A stretch of 64,000 bases of DNA from Sphingobacterium spiritivorum (GCF_016725325.1 NZ_CP068083.1:868001-932000); one strand, 5' to 3'. Positions 10,216 to 19,738 are shown, counted from the stretch's first letter. Notes: generated by a model from the letters alone, not told the origin. Numbers and translations: made by a program.

Positions 10216-11133
10216 TTATAGTACCCGATTCAGAAAGTGATCTATTTTTTCCAGCATTGGAGTAAACCAGGGCTCATAAAACCAAAAAGTATGGGGCGAA
10301 GGATCAAAGGTACAGACTTCAGCATCTGTCCCGTATTTTTTCAGCTTCAGGATCATATCATCCCTTCCGGCATGAAACCGGGGAAAGGAACTATTCATAA
10401 ATAACACCGGAGCGGTTCTTTTACTGACCTGGTACAGAGCCGATGCCTGCTCCCAAACTTTAGGGACCTCTTCATATTTACCTCCAAGCCATAAGGCCGC
10501 GACTTCACCTTCAGCAGATTCGGGATGATGAAAAGCTAATACACCGTCAATATTCACAGTAGCCTGAACCTGCTTGCGCTTATCCGTATGATTATTAGTA
10601 CCCAGCAAACTGGCGAGCTGTCCGCCTGAAGATGTACCCAGTGTTACTATTTTTCGTTTATCAATCTGGTATTGGTCTGCATGCTTCCTGGCCCATGCAA
10701 TCGCATCTTGTATATCATCCACCGCTGCAGGATACTTTGCCTCCAGAGATAATCTGTATCCGACACTGAGCACTACATATCCCCGAAGAGAAAGGTAAGA
10801 AGCAAAGCCGGCCATCATATCTTTATCACCCGAACGCCAGCCTCCGCCATGAATCATAATGACACAAGGATATTTCCGATTCTGCTTAGTGGGAGCATAC
10901 ATATCCAACAGAAGTTTTCTGTCTCCTATTTCTTTGTAAAGAATATTTTTTTGAGTCCGGATATCGTCTCCTTGGTATTCGGCAACTGTACGGATATCCG
11001 GAAATTTTTTCCGATCCTTCTGATAAGCACTGTTAAGTGTAAAACTGGTATCGCGCGGGAAATCAGATTGAGCTGATACAGTAGCTGTCAGCAGAATAAA
11101 CAGAAGAACGAAGAAACTACGCATATGCTTCAT
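10216..11133 (-). CDS. Secreted alpha/beta-hydrolase, probable carbohydrate esterase
   Basis: A signal peptide (ends VSAQ) leads into an alpha/beta-hydrolase of the hormone-sensitive-lipase/BD-FAE type. Seen are the oxyanion motif MIHGGGWRSG, the nucleophile Ser in GTSSGGQLA and the late His in SPHTFWFYEP. The gene ends the minus-strand arm GH43-CE8-esterase of the pectin locus, so removal of acetyl or feruloyl groups from pectin is the likely job; exact specificity cannot be read. Starts at 11145 and 11124 are also possible; 11133 gives the most normal signal peptide. It converges on cbpM with only 19 bp between the stops. Confidence 0.8.
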   Translation of the reverse strand: MKHMRSFFVLLFILLTATVSAQSDFPRDTSFTLNSAYQKDRKKFPDIRTVAEYQGDDIRTQKNILYKEIGDRKLLLDMYAPTKQNRKYPCVIMIHGGGWRSGDKDMMAGFASYLSLRGYVVLSVGYRLSLEAKYPAAVDDIQDAIAWARKHADQYQIDKRKIVTLGTSSGGQLASLLGTNNHTDKRKQVQATVNIDGVLAFHHPESAEGEVAALWLGGKYEEVPKVWEQASALYQVSKRTAPVLFMNSSFPRFHAGRDDMILKLKKYGTDAEVCTFDPSPHTFWFYEPWFTPMLEKIDHFLNRVL

Positions 11134-11148
11134 ATCGAATACCATTTC

Positions 11149-12135
11149 TTATTGATTTTTTAATGGATCCCAGTCCCCGAAAACTTTTTGGAGAGCATAA
11201 TCCTTATTATTGTACTTCCTCCATTGCCGGCTCCATGTTACACGCCCCGAAAGATCTGCGGCGCCGGCACCATAATTAGCCATCTCGATGTAAGTGGCTG
11301 TCTTATATTTGTCCGGAAACATTTTATCTCCGTTCCAGGGATCCCAGCCTTTAGCTGTTATATGCTCCCCCAGTTCACACCGGATAAACACTGTTTTGGC
11401 ATAAGGTCGCCATGGTCTGCCCAGATACACTTTAGTTACCGCTTTATCTTTGGTTATCAGTTTACAATCTTGGAATATAAATCCAAATGCCGATTGTTGG
11501 GTCGTAGATGCAGCAGTGATATATGAATTGCTCCGGCTCTCAATAACACAGTTTTTAAAAAAGGCAGTGGCAGCTCCAAAAATAAAATCGGTCGATCCGG
11601 AGATATAGCAGTCCTCCACATAATTTCGTGTACCATCTTTCGCCAGATAAAAAGAATCCTGCCACCCTGATATACTGCAGTTTTTGACGGCCACTCTGTC
11701 CGCTTCCAGGTGTAAAGCCACTGCCTGACCTACTGGGCCTGCAGTATTTTCAATGGTCAGATTTTCCAGTCTCGTATCATTACCCTGTACCAGAACTGTA
11801 TAAGACAGGTAAGTATTTATCTTATCCAGACCTGTTGTCTTGTCAGGATTGTCCTTTCCTGAAAAATCATCATACCGGATAATCGTTCCTTCTCTGCTCT
11901 CTCCCACGATATGGATATAACGTTTCCACGCCGGAATAATCAGTTTCTCGCGATAAATACCGTTCCTTACAAATATCTGTACGGGTTGTTCAAAATGGTC
12001 TCTTACCGCATAAACGGCTTCCTGTATTGTCCTGAAATCAGCCGTACCTTGCTGTGCAACTGTAAGTTTCAGGGGTTGCTGCGCAAACACTGTTGTATAC
12101 AACAGCAGAAACCATATTGTGATCTTAGTCTTCAT
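11149..12135 (-). CDS. Pectin methylesterase, CE8 family (copy A)
   Basis: The enzyme removes methyl esters from homogalacturonan, opening it to lyases and polygalacturonases. The 328-residue exported protein (signal ends VFAQ) is a parallel beta-helix with the CE8 signatures NGIYREKL, GPVGQAVALH, SGWQDSFYL (usually QDTLY), STDFIFGAA and LGRPWRPYA; both catalytic Asp residues are present. The ATG used overlaps the stop of the GH43 gene as TAATG; the upstream in-frame ATG at 12162 would lie inside that gene and has no signal sequence. It is paired with the copy at 14018-14980. Confidence 0.93.
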   Translation of the reverse strand: MKTKITIWFLLLYTTVFAQQPLKLTVAQQGTADFRTIQEAVYAVRDHFEQPVQIFVRNGIYREKLIIPAWKRYIHIVGESREGTIIRYDDFSGKDNPDKTTGLDKINTYLSYTVLVQGNDTRLENLTIENTAGPVGQAVALHLEADRVAVKNCSISGWQDSFYLAKDGTRNYVEDCYISGSTDFIFGAATAFFKNCVIESRSNSYITAASTTQQSAFGFIFQDCKLITKDKAVTKVYLGRPWRPYAKTVFIRCELGEHITAKGWDPWNGDKMFPDKYKTATYIEMANYGAGAADLSGRVTWSRQWRKYNNKDYALQKVFGDWDPLKNQ

Positions 12136-13781
12136 TATCTGAGTTTTTCTATCCGCAGCCAATCTACATCTGCATATCCGCTGTCGTTGATCTGCTGATC
12201 ACGAATAGCGTACAGACCGAGAGTCGCTCCTATCCATCGCCCGGGTTTAGCCACAAACTTATCCTCTATCGCTGTAAATTTCTGCCCGTCCAGACTATAT
12301 GACCAATTACAGACAGCCCCTTTCCGGACTTCTACCCGAAGATAAACATATTGTTCCTTCTCCACTTTAGTCAATAGCTTTTCCTGTTCCGTTCCCGATT
12401 TCAATCCGTTTGTACATTTTGCATAGTAAAGCGCAGGTCCCTCAGCCGATTGCCGGATAAACAGGGTTGAATAATTTTCTCCCAATACTGTGAAACCTGC
12501 TCTTTCATTCTTTAATTTTTCATTAGGAATAAGCTTTAGCTTTGTCGTAACCATGAATTCATCTGCAGGCATTTTCTGTGTAAGGATATTTGGTACATCC
12601 AGTAAATTCTTATACGAAGAGGGTACATTTACCGTATACAATTTGAGATGTCCGGCATCACTTGGCATTAGCCAGCTTCCGTCCGGATTTGCCTGCCATT
12701 GCCACTGTTTACCCAATAAAGTTGTTTCAAACTCATCAGATTCAGCAGGAGTTGCTACAGGATAAGTCTTCCCTACGTTCGGCTTTCTGAACTTCATTAC
12801 AGGTTCGCCTGTTCCTGTCCCATTTTTATCTGTGCCAATGACAGGCCAGTCATTCACCCACTTCATAGGTTGTAAATGTACGACACGTCCATAGGCATCT
12901 TTATCTTGAAAATGTACAAACCAGTCTTCTCCGCTTTGTGTATCTATCCATGCGCCCTGATGAGGTCCGTTGACTGGCGTATTTCCCTGATGCATGACTA
13001 CTTTACGCTCATATGGTCCATAAATATCCTTAGACCGGAGTACCAGCTGCCAGCCTGTAGAAACTCCGCCCGCGGGAGCAAAAAGGTAATAATACCCGTT
13101 ACGCTTATATACTTTAGGTCCTTCAATTGTCGGATCCAGTTTATGCCCGTCATATACAATCACTCCCCTGTCCAATACCGCTGTCCCTGCTTCATTCATA
13201 CGTGCTATAGCCAAGACACTTTTCAATCCGGCACGACTGCCCGCATAAGCGAAAGCAAGGTAATGCTGTCCGTCTTCATCACGGAAGGGACAGGGATCGA
13301 TAAGTCCCTTTCCTTCAAATACCAGAACAGGTTCAGACCACGGCCCTGCAGCATCTTTTGCTTTCACCATATATATACCATAGTCAGGATCTGGATAATA
13401 GATATAAAATTCATTATTATAATGACGGATAGCCGGAGCCCACACCCCGTTCCCATGCTGCACTTTCTGAAATACATCATAAGGTTGCTGTTGCGGAAGG
13501 ACATGTGTTAAGATAGTCCAGTTAACCAAATCCTTCGAATGCAATAACGGAATCCCCGGTACATGATTGAAACTGGAAGCTATCATATAAAAATCATCTC
13601 CTACACGAATTGCATCAGGGTCGGAATAGTCTGCATTCAAAATTGGATTTTGGTAATAGCCATCTCCAAGATCAGCTACCCAGACACTGGAAGGTGAGCC
13701 CTTTGGTTGTTGGGCATAAGCAAAATGAGTTAAGGAGCTAATACTAAACAGCAAGAATGAAATTTTCAATGGTAGTCTCAT
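12135..13781 (-). CDS. Glycoside hydrolase family 43 (arabinofuranosidase/xylosidase type) with C-terminal lectin-like domain
   Basis: A signal peptide (ends AYAQ) precedes a five-bladed propeller domain (about 35-330). The catalytic residues are placed in NADYSDPDAIRV (base), LIDPCPFRDEDG (pKa modulator) and TIEGPKVYKR (acid). The remaining about 200 residues form a concanavalin-like domain common in subfamily 12 and beta-xylosidase-like members. In a pectin locus it probably removes arabinose side chains from rhamnogalacturonan I. It is the first gene of the minus arm; the operator-like palindrome at 13886-13911 lies 105 bp upstream of its start. Confidence 0.9.
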   Translation of the reverse strand: MRLPLKISFLLFSISSLTHFAYAQQPKGSPSSVWVADLGDGYYQNPILNADYSDPDAIRVGDDFYMIASSFNHVPGIPLLHSKDLVNWTILTHVLPQQQPYDVFQKVQHGNGVWAPAIRHYNNEFYIYYPDPDYGIYMVKAKDAAGPWSEPVLVFEGKGLIDPCPFRDEDGQHYLAFAYAGSRAGLKSVLAIARMNEAGTAVLDRGVIVYDGHKLDPTIEGPKVYKRNGYYYLFAPAGGVSTGWQLVLRSKDIYGPYERKVVMHQGNTPVNGPHQGAWIDTQSGEDWFVHFQDKDAYGRVVHLQPMKWVNDWPVIGTDKNGTGTGEPVMKFRKPNVGKTYPVATPAESDEFETTLLGKQWQWQANPDGSWLMPSDAGHLKLYTVNVPSSYKNLLDVPNILTQKMPADEFMVTTKLKLIPNEKLKNERAGFTVLGENYSTLFIRQSAEGPALYYAKCTNGLKSGTEQEKLLTKVEKEQYVYLRVEVRKGAVCNWSYSLDGQKFTAIEDKFVAKPGRWIGATLGLYAIRDQQINDSGYADVDWLRIEKLR

Positions 13782-13885
13782 AAGACAGAAATAAGATTTA
13801 CAATTTTTAATGGCTTATATATGCCATTCGGTAATCGGTCAGTACAAGAATAGCCCATTTACATTAAAATAGCAATGTATTACTA

Positions 13886-13911
13886 CGCAATCGTTGCCGG
13901 TATCGATTGCG
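13886..13911. promoter_or_regulatory. Probable LacI-type operator, site 1 (divergent GH43 / CE8 promoters)
   Basis: Arms CGCAATCG (13886-13893) and CGATTGCG (13904-13911) are exact inverted repeats, and the ten bases between hold a central CCGG. A second site at 36935-36960 matches 23 of 26 bases starting at the shared GCAATCG. It lies in the 236-bp gap between the divergent GH43 and CE8 genes. LacI-family operators are typically palindromes with a central CG, which fits. Which regulator binds is inferred from the second copy next to the LacI gene. Confidence 0.75.
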
Positions 13912-14017
13912 GATTTATTCCCATGAAAACAGGACTTTTTTCATCCATTAATGAGTAATTTGGATTCACGCCAATCAAATTGTAAAGAAAAAACAACCAA
14001 TTTAAGAATCCATTGCG

Positions 14018-14980
14018 ATGAGGAATTTAGTGCTTTTTACGGTTATACTATTTACGGGACTTCAATATGCTGTTGCCCGATCCTATGATTATAGTGTTGC
14101 ACAGGATGGCAGCGGACAGTTCAAAACAGTACAAGAAGCTTTGAATGCCGTACCTGATTTTCGCAAGACAGTCACCACTATCTATATCAAAAACGGGATT
14201 TATAAAGAAAAACTCATTCTGGCCGGATCAAAACAAAATGTCAGACTAATCGGTGAACAGGTAGATAAGACCATATTGACTTACGAAGACTTTGCGCAAC
14301 GTAAAAATACATTTGGAGAAGAAAAGGGGACTTCGGGCTCTTCGAGTGTATACCTGTACGGAGATGGATTTGTAGCAGAGAATATTACTTTTCAGAATTC
14401 TGCCGGCCCGGTTGGCCAGGCGGTAGCGGTATGGGTAGCCAGTGACCGTGCGGTTTTTTCAAACTGTCGTTTTTTAGGTTTTCAGGATACGCTCTACACC
14501 TATGGCAAAGGTAGCCGGCAGTATTACTACAACTGCTATATAGAAGGAACTGTAGATTATATCTTCGGATCTTCTACAGCCTGGTTTGAAGAATGTGAAC
14601 TGCACTGCAAAAACAGCGGATATATCACTGCTGCTTCTACTCCTGATACAGTTGCCTATGGATATGTTTTCAACAAATGCCATATTACGGGCGACAAGGA
14701 TACCAAACGTTTTTATCTGGGACGCCCATGGAGACCTTATGCCAAAGTTATTTTTATGAATAGCCAGCTGCCGGCTTTTATTGCAGCAGAAGGCTGGCAC
14801 AATTGGGGTAAGGAAAGTAATGAACAAACCGTGTATTACGCAGAATATAATAATACAGGTACAGGAAGTTTGTCACAAAACAGAGTCAAATGGTCACACC
14901 AACTCTCTGAAGATGAAGCCCGAAAAGTAACTTTAGAGGCTGTTTTTAAAGATTGGAACCCTTTATTGTCTCTCCGGTAG
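14018..14980 (+). CDS. Pectin methylesterase, CE8 family (copy B)
   Basis: This is a second exported pectin methylesterase of 320 residues; the signal ends AVARS. CE8 motifs are complete and closer to consensus than in copy A: NGIYKEKL, GPVGQAVAVW, GFQDTLYTYG, TVDYIFGSS and LGRPWRPYA. Both catalytic Asp residues and the Arg of LGRPW are present. It heads the long plus-strand arm of the pectin locus. Two CE8 enzymes in one locus suggest highly methylated pectin, or different preferences such as chain length or periplasmic versus outer position. Confidence 0.94.
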   Translation: MRNLVLFTVILFTGLQYAVARSYDYSVAQDGSGQFKTVQEALNAVPDFRKTVTTIYIKNGIYKEKLILAGSKQNVRLIGEQVDKTILTYEDFAQRKNTFGEEKGTSGSSSVYLYGDGFVAENITFQNSAGPVGQAVAVWVASDRAVFSNCRFLGFQDTLYTYGKGSRQYYYNCYIEGTVDYIFGSSTAWFEECELHCKNSGYITAASTPDTVAYGYVFNKCHITGDKDTKRFYLGRPWRPYAKVIFMNSQLPAFIAAEGWHNWGKESNEQTVYYAEYNNTGTGSLSQNRVKWSHQLSEDEARKVTLEAVFKDWNPLLSLR

Positions 14981-14989
14981 ACAGCATTT

Positions 14990-15005
14990 ACCGGTAACGA
15001 TTGCA
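14990..15005 (-). promoter_or_regulatory. Partial copy of the pectin operator before GH28
   Basis: Read on the minus strand, this 16-base segment matches the left arm and centre of site 1 (GCAATCGTT, one variable base, CCGGT) with a single difference. The right arm is absent. It lies between the CE8 stop (14980) and the GH28 start (15082), where an internal promoter could sit. It may be a weak operator or a decayed one. Confidence 0.5.
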
Positions 15006-15081
15006 TAGATTTCTCTTCAATTTTAATAGGAAACAACGTACACTTGCTATGAACAAACCAGTTATATATTTAGGATACCAT

Positions 15082-16761
15082 ATGATGATACAGATCAAAA
15101 CAATAGTATTGGGTTTAAAGTTTGCGCTTCTGGGATGGTTTACACTCTCCTCATACGATTCAGCTCAAGCACAGACAGCTCCTTCTCTACCTAGCATTAA
15201 ACAAGTCAACATAAAAGCCGATACCATCAGTATTGTACGCTTTGGCGCTCAGGGTGACGGTATTTCACTGAACACGCAACCGATAAACAGGGCCATTGCA
15301 GAAACGAGTCAAAAGGGAGGCGGAGTCGTATTAATCCCTGCCGGTGTATGGGTAACAGGTCCGATAGAACTGAAGAGTAATATCAATCTGCATATACAGC
15401 GGGATGCTATTCTGCTGTTCACGGATGATTTTGATCAGTATAAATTAGTGGAAGCAAATTGGGAAGGTCAGCCGGCATGGCGTAACCAAAGTCCTATCTC
15501 CGGAAGTAATCTTGAAAATATAGCAATCACAGGGACAGGTATTATCGATGGTAACGGTGGTGCATGGCGAATGGTCAAAAAAAGTAAAATGACAGCCTCC
15601 CAGTGGAAAAAAATGGTGGAATCCGGCGGGGTACTGAATGAGGAGAAAAATATATGGTATCCTTCAGCAAGTTCGCTGAATGGTTCTAAAACAAAAAATC
15701 CAAGTGCTGTGGTACCGGGAAAGACTGCTGCAGACTATGCGGATGTTAAAGATTTTTTCAGACCTAACTTGTTAGTTTTGAACAACTGTAAACAGATTCT
15801 TCTTGAAGGAGTCACTTTCCAGAATTCACCGGCATGGAATCTCCATCCCTTACTATGTCAGGATCTGACAGTGCGCAATGTAATGGTCAGAAACCCATGG
15901 TATGCACAGAATGGTGACGGGATCGATATTGAGTCCTGCAAAAATGTATTGGTAGAAAACAGCACCTTCGATGTCGGTGATGATGGTATATGCATCAAGT
16001 CCGGGCGTGACGAAGCGGGTCGTCTGCGTGCTGTTCCTACGGAAAATGTTATTATCCGCAACAATGTAGTCTATCATGCGCACGGTGGTTTTGTAATCGG
16101 AAGTGAAATGAGTGGCGGAGCCCGCAACATCTGGGTATATGACTGTTCATTTATCGGAACAGACATTGGTTTGCGTTTCAAGACAACCCGTGGCCGTGGC
16201 GGTGTTGTGGAGAATATTTTTATAGATCGTATCAGCATGTTTGATATTCCGGGAGAAGCTATTCTGGTAGACATGTATTATGAAGCAAAAGATCCTATTC
16301 CGTTGATTGGAGACAAACAGGAAGCGGTCAAAGCCGTTACACTTCCGGTCACTGAAGCGACTCCACAATTTCGCAATTTCAAAATCAAAGATGTTGTAGT
16401 GAACGGAGCCGAAAAAGCAATTTTCTTCAGAGGTTTACCGGAGATGAACATCAAGGGAATGAGTCTGGAAAATATTTCTATCAAGTCAAAAAAAGGAATT
16501 GAGATCATTGAATCGACAGATATAGAGCTGAAAAATGTAAAGGTTATCACACCTGAAACGAAACCGGTCGTGCATATTGACAATAGCCAGAACATCAAAT
16601 TTTCGGCATTCAGTTATCCTGCCGGTTCAGAAACACTATTTCAGGTCTCCGGCGAGAAAAGCAAAAATATCAGCGTCTCAGGTACAGATGTATCTAAAGC
16701 CAAGCAGACATCAGATCTTAGTCCAGGTATATCTAAAAACGTAATCAAAATAGCTAAATAG
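15082..16761 (+). CDS. Polygalacturonase, glycoside hydrolase family 28
   Basis: The enzyme hydrolyses alpha-1,4-galacturonosyl bonds of homogalacturonan or cuts rhamnogalacturonan. It is a right-handed beta-helix protein of 559 residues. GH28 motifs are visible: NGDGIDIES (coded at 15910-15936), GDDGICIKSG with the Asp pair (from 15976), HGGFVIGSEMSGG and RFKTTRGRGG. The chosen ATG gives a clear signal peptide ending AQAQ. In-frame TTG at 15001 and ATG at 15049 would add 27 or 11 residues; the TTG lies inside the operator-like segment, which argues against it. The length and SEMSGG variant suggest an exo-acting type, but that is uncertain. Confidence 0.92.
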   Translation: MMIQIKTIVLGLKFALLGWFTLSSYDSAQAQTAPSLPSIKQVNIKADTISIVRFGAQGDGISLNTQPINRAIAETSQKGGGVVLIPAGVWVTGPIELKSNINLHIQRDAILLFTDDFDQYKLVEANWEGQPAWRNQSPISGSNLENIAITGTGIIDGNGGAWRMVKKSKMTASQWKKMVESGGVLNEEKNIWYPSASSLNGSKTKNPSAVVPGKTAADYADVKDFFRPNLLVLNNCKQILLEGVTFQNSPAWNLHPLLCQDLTVRNVMVRNPWYAQNGDGIDIESCKNVLVENSTFDVGDDGICIKSGRDEAGRLRAVPTENVIIRNNVVYHAHGGFVIGSEMSGGARNIWVYDCSFIGTDIGLRFKTTRGRGGVVENIFIDRISMFDIPGEAILVDMYYEAKDPIPLIGDKQEAVKAVTLPVTEATPQFRNFKIKDVVVNGAEKAIFFRGLPEMNIKGMSLENISIKSKKGIEIIESTDIELKNVKVITPETKPVVHIDNSQNIKFSAFSYPAGSETLFQVSGEKSKNISVSGTDVSKAKQTSDLSPGISKNVIKIAK

Positions 16762-16768
16762 CAGCCTC

Positions 16769-18682
16769 ATGATGAAAAGATTATTCTTCTATATACAAGT
16801 CATTTTAGTACTTCAGATACCTTCGGCATTTGCGCAAAAAGCTACTTCCGAGCAAATGGCCCTTACTGTTATCGACAAAATGTTTAAAGATGAAACTTTT
16901 GTCAATAAAAAGAAAGGTCCGAAATGGACATATGATTTGGGAGTAACCCTCGAAGGGATGACCGAAGTCTGGCGTAACACCGGAGACGGAGTCTATTTCA
17001 ATTATATTCAGAACTGGATGGATCAATATGTAGATAATGAGGGTAACATCAGAAATTATAAACTTGCTGACCACAACATTGATAATGTAAAAAACGGCCG
17101 TACCTTGCTGATGCTGTATAAGGTAACACGAAAAGATAAATATTTAAAAGCTGCCTCTATCCTGTTTGATCAGCTCAAGGAGCATCCGAGAACCAAACAG
17201 GGCGGATTCTGGCACAAGAAAGTCTACCCCTACCAAATGTGGCTGGACGGACTTTATATGGGACAGCCTTTCTATACGGAATATGCTGTACTCATGAACA
17301 AACCTGAAGTATTCAATGATGTAGCAGATCAGTTCCGCTTCATGGAACAAAATGCCCGTGACCCGAAAACAGGATTGTTATATCATGGCTGGGACGAATC
17401 CCGTCAGGAAAAATGGTCTGACCCTCAGACCGGTCTTTCCCCTCATATCTGGGCACGGGGAATGGGTTGGTTTACAATGGCATTGGTAGATGTACTGGAT
17501 AATTTCCCGGCAGATCATCCGCGCAGACCGGAACTGTTAGCTATTTTGAATCGTACAGCAAAAGCTATTGTTGATTTTCAGGACAAAAAATCCGGAGTCT
17601 GGTATGATATATTGAATGTAAACAGAAAAGAAAACTATTTTGAATCTTCAGCATCGAGTATGTTTGTTTACGGCCTTGCCAAATCTGTTCGTAAAGGCTA
17701 CATTTCCGAATCCTACCTTCCTGCAGTTCGCAAAGGATATCAGGGATTACTGAAAGAATTTGTTACAACAGCAGGACCAGATCGTGTAGACCTGAACAAG
17801 ACTGTAGCAGTATCCGGATTAGGTGGCTCCAAGAATTACAGAGACGGATCTTTCGAATACTATATGAGCGAGCCAGTTATTTCCAATGATCCTAAAGGTG
17901 TAGGACCCTTTATGCTGGCTGCTTTAGAGCTTGAATGGATCAATGCTCCGAAAAAAGGAAAGGGTAAAGTCGTCACACTTGACAATTATTACAATAATGA
18001 ATACAAAGTAGAGCCTTCCGGACTGAAAGAACCTTACCACTACCTCTGGAACGGGGAAGATAACAATGGTTTTTCTTTTATGGGCAGAATTTTTAATCGT
18101 AGCGGCGCAATTACCAATACGTTAAGGACAGCTCCCGATGCACAGCAATTAAAAGGAAGCAATATTTATATTATCGTTGATCCGGATACAGAAAAAGAAA
18201 CTGAAAACCCTCACTTTATGAATGAAAAAGAGGCTTCAGCTATAGAAAAATGGGTCAAAGCAGGTGGCGTCCTTGTGCTCTTATTAAATGATAGTGGCAA
18301 TTGTGAAATTGTGAAGTTCAACACACTATCCAAAAAATTCGGAATCACCTTTAATGAAGACAGCCGTAACCGCGTACAAGGCAAAAACTTTGAACAGGGA
18401 GCAATCCTGATTCCCAAATCAAATCCGATTTTCAAGACAACATCAAAAATCTACATCAAAGAAATTTCTACCCTACAGATTAAAAAACCTGCTGTAGCCA
18501 ATCTTACAGATCAGGGTGATATCATCATTGCTACTGCGAAATATGGTAAAGGTACCGTCTTTGCAGTGGGAGATCCCTGGTTTTATAATGAGTATATCGA
18601 CGGACGTAAATTGCCTGCCGAATATCAAAACTGGAATGCCACTAATGATCTGGTAAACTGGTTAATCAGTCAATCAAAATAA
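16769..18682 (+). CDS. GH105 unsaturated rhamnogalacturonyl hydrolase with extra C-terminal domain
   Basis: GH105 enzymes remove the unsaturated uronic acid left at the non-reducing end by pectin lyases. After the signal (ends AFAQ) residues about 25-395 form the alpha/alpha-barrel with DHNIDNVKNGR, GGFWHKKVYPYQMWLDGLYMG, ARGMGWFTMALVDVLD and SASSMFVYGLAK. Residues about 410-637 form a second domain with NGFSFMGRIFNRSG, KWVKAGGVLVLLLNDSG and GKGTVFAVGDPWFYNEY. It resembles the DUF4350/glutamine-amidotransferase-like module often attached to Bacteroidetes GH105 enzymes, whose role is unknown. It starts 7 bp after GH28. Confidence 0.9.
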   Translation: MMKRLFFYIQVILVLQIPSAFAQKATSEQMALTVIDKMFKDETFVNKKKGPKWTYDLGVTLEGMTEVWRNTGDGVYFNYIQNWMDQYVDNEGNIRNYKLADHNIDNVKNGRTLLMLYKVTRKDKYLKAASILFDQLKEHPRTKQGGFWHKKVYPYQMWLDGLYMGQPFYTEYAVLMNKPEVFNDVADQFRFMEQNARDPKTGLLYHGWDESRQEKWSDPQTGLSPHIWARGMGWFTMALVDVLDNFPADHPRRPELLAILNRTAKAIVDFQDKKSGVWYDILNVNRKENYFESSASSMFVYGLAKSVRKGYISESYLPAVRKGYQGLLKEFVTTAGPDRVDLNKTVAVSGLGGSKNYRDGSFEYYMSEPVISNDPKGVGPFMLAALELEWINAPKKGKGKVVTLDNYYNNEYKVEPSGLKEPYHYLWNGEDNNGFSFMGRIFNRSGAITNTLRTAPDAQQLKGSNIYIIVDPDTEKETENPHFMNEKEASAIEKWVKAGGVLVLLLNDSGNCEIVKFNTLSKKFGITFNEDSRNRVQGKNFEQGAILIPKSNPIFKTTSKIYIKEISTLQIKKPAVANLTDQGDIIIATAKYGKGTVFAVGDPWFYNEYIDGRKLPAEYQNWNATNDLVNWLISQSK

Positions 18683-18695
18683 CAAAAGAGGACGT

Positions 18696-19727
18696 ATGAA
18701 AAAGACTTTAGGAATATTGTTTATACTGATAAGTGCCGGCATTGTCCATGCACAGACCCAGACGGATAGTCTGGCAGATAAAATGCTGCGTTATCAGTTA
18801 CCTGTAGGAGCATGGTCTAAACAGCTCGCTGATAAATCCACAGTAGATTATTCTAAACCGATAGATAAATCTCTGGCCGATAAGATTCGCAAGACTACAG
18901 ATCAGTATGCAACTATAGATAATAAAGCTACATCACGTGAAATTGAATATCTGATACAGGCTTACCACAAAACTAAAAATCCTAATTATCTGAAAGCGGT
19001 AGAAAGAGGTATAGAATATCTGTTGAAAATGCAGTATCCAAACGGTGGATTTCCGCAGTATTATCCCAATGCCTCTCTTTACAGGGGTGAAATCACGTAC
19101 AACGATAATGCGATGATTAATGCCCTGGATATTCTTTACAATGTATCGAACAAACTTGAAGGGTATGAAGTGGTACGTTCCGGGCTTAGCAAACGGGCTC
19201 AAGATGCTGTAAAACGCGGATTAGACTGTATTCTGAAAACACAGGTCAGACAGAACGGAACGCTCACCATCTGGGCGGCACAATATGACCAGAATACGCT
19301 CCAACCGGCCAAGGCACGCAACTTTGAACCTGCATCGCTGAGCAGCAGCGAATCTATGGGAGTTGTCAAATTTCTAATGCGCTTTGAACAGCCTTCTGCA
19401 GAAGTAATCCAGGCCGTCAAATCTGCCAAGAAATGGTTTGAATCAAACGATATTGAGGGTTATCGTTTTGATTTCACTAAAGATCCTGCAACAAATAAAC
19501 CTACCCGCCAGCTTGTAAAAGATCCGGATGCTGTGGTATGGGCACGTTTTTATGACCTGAAAGATAATCGTCCCATCTTCGGAGACAGGGATAATTCCAT
19601 CAAATACAACTTGTCTGAAGTCAGTGAAGAACGGCGTAATGGCTACGCATGGTATGGCGTATGGCCGCTGAATTTTGTTCAAAAAGATTATCAAAAGTGG
19701 TTAAAGAAAAATAAGATAGAAGAATAA
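18696..19727 (+). CDS. Pectate lyase, polysaccharide lyase family 10
   Basis: PL10 lyases cut polygalacturonate by beta-elimination, giving unsaturated ends. The 343-residue protein has a signal (ends VHAQ) and an alpha/alpha-toroid with the family stretch YPNGGFPQYYPN, GEITYNDNAMINALDIL, ARNFEPASLSSSES and a C-terminal NGYAWYGVWP. The aspartate in TYNDNAM fits the calcium/substrate site of the family. It lies 13 bp after GH105, whose substrate it makes, and 11 bp before the catabolic gene uxaB. Confidence 0.92.
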   Translation: MKKTLGILFILISAGIVHAQTQTDSLADKMLRYQLPVGAWSKQLADKSTVDYSKPIDKSLADKIRKTTDQYATIDNKATSREIEYLIQAYHKTKNPNYLKAVERGIEYLLKMQYPNGGFPQYYPNASLYRGEITYNDNAMINALDILYNVSNKLEGYEVVRSGLSKRAQDAVKRGLDCILKTQVRQNGTLTIWAAQYDQNTLQPAKARNFEPASLSSSESMGVVKFLMRFEQPSAEVIQAVKSAKKWFESNDIEGYRFDFTKDPATNKPTRQLVKDPDAVVWARFYDLKDNRPIFGDRDNSIKYNLSEVSEERRNGYAWYGVWPLNFVQKDYQKWLKKNKIEE

Positions 19728-19738
19728 AAGAAAATACA

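Noticed and set aside
10188..10218. Weak hairpin CAGGG/CCCTG between converging cbpM and esterase genes
   Set aside because: Five-base stem with a long loop; too weak to call a terminator.
12876..13511. Long open frame on the + strand opposite the GH43 gene
   Set aside because: The opposite strand encodes a complete GH43 with catalytic motifs; the + frame has no recognisable domain and starts inside it.
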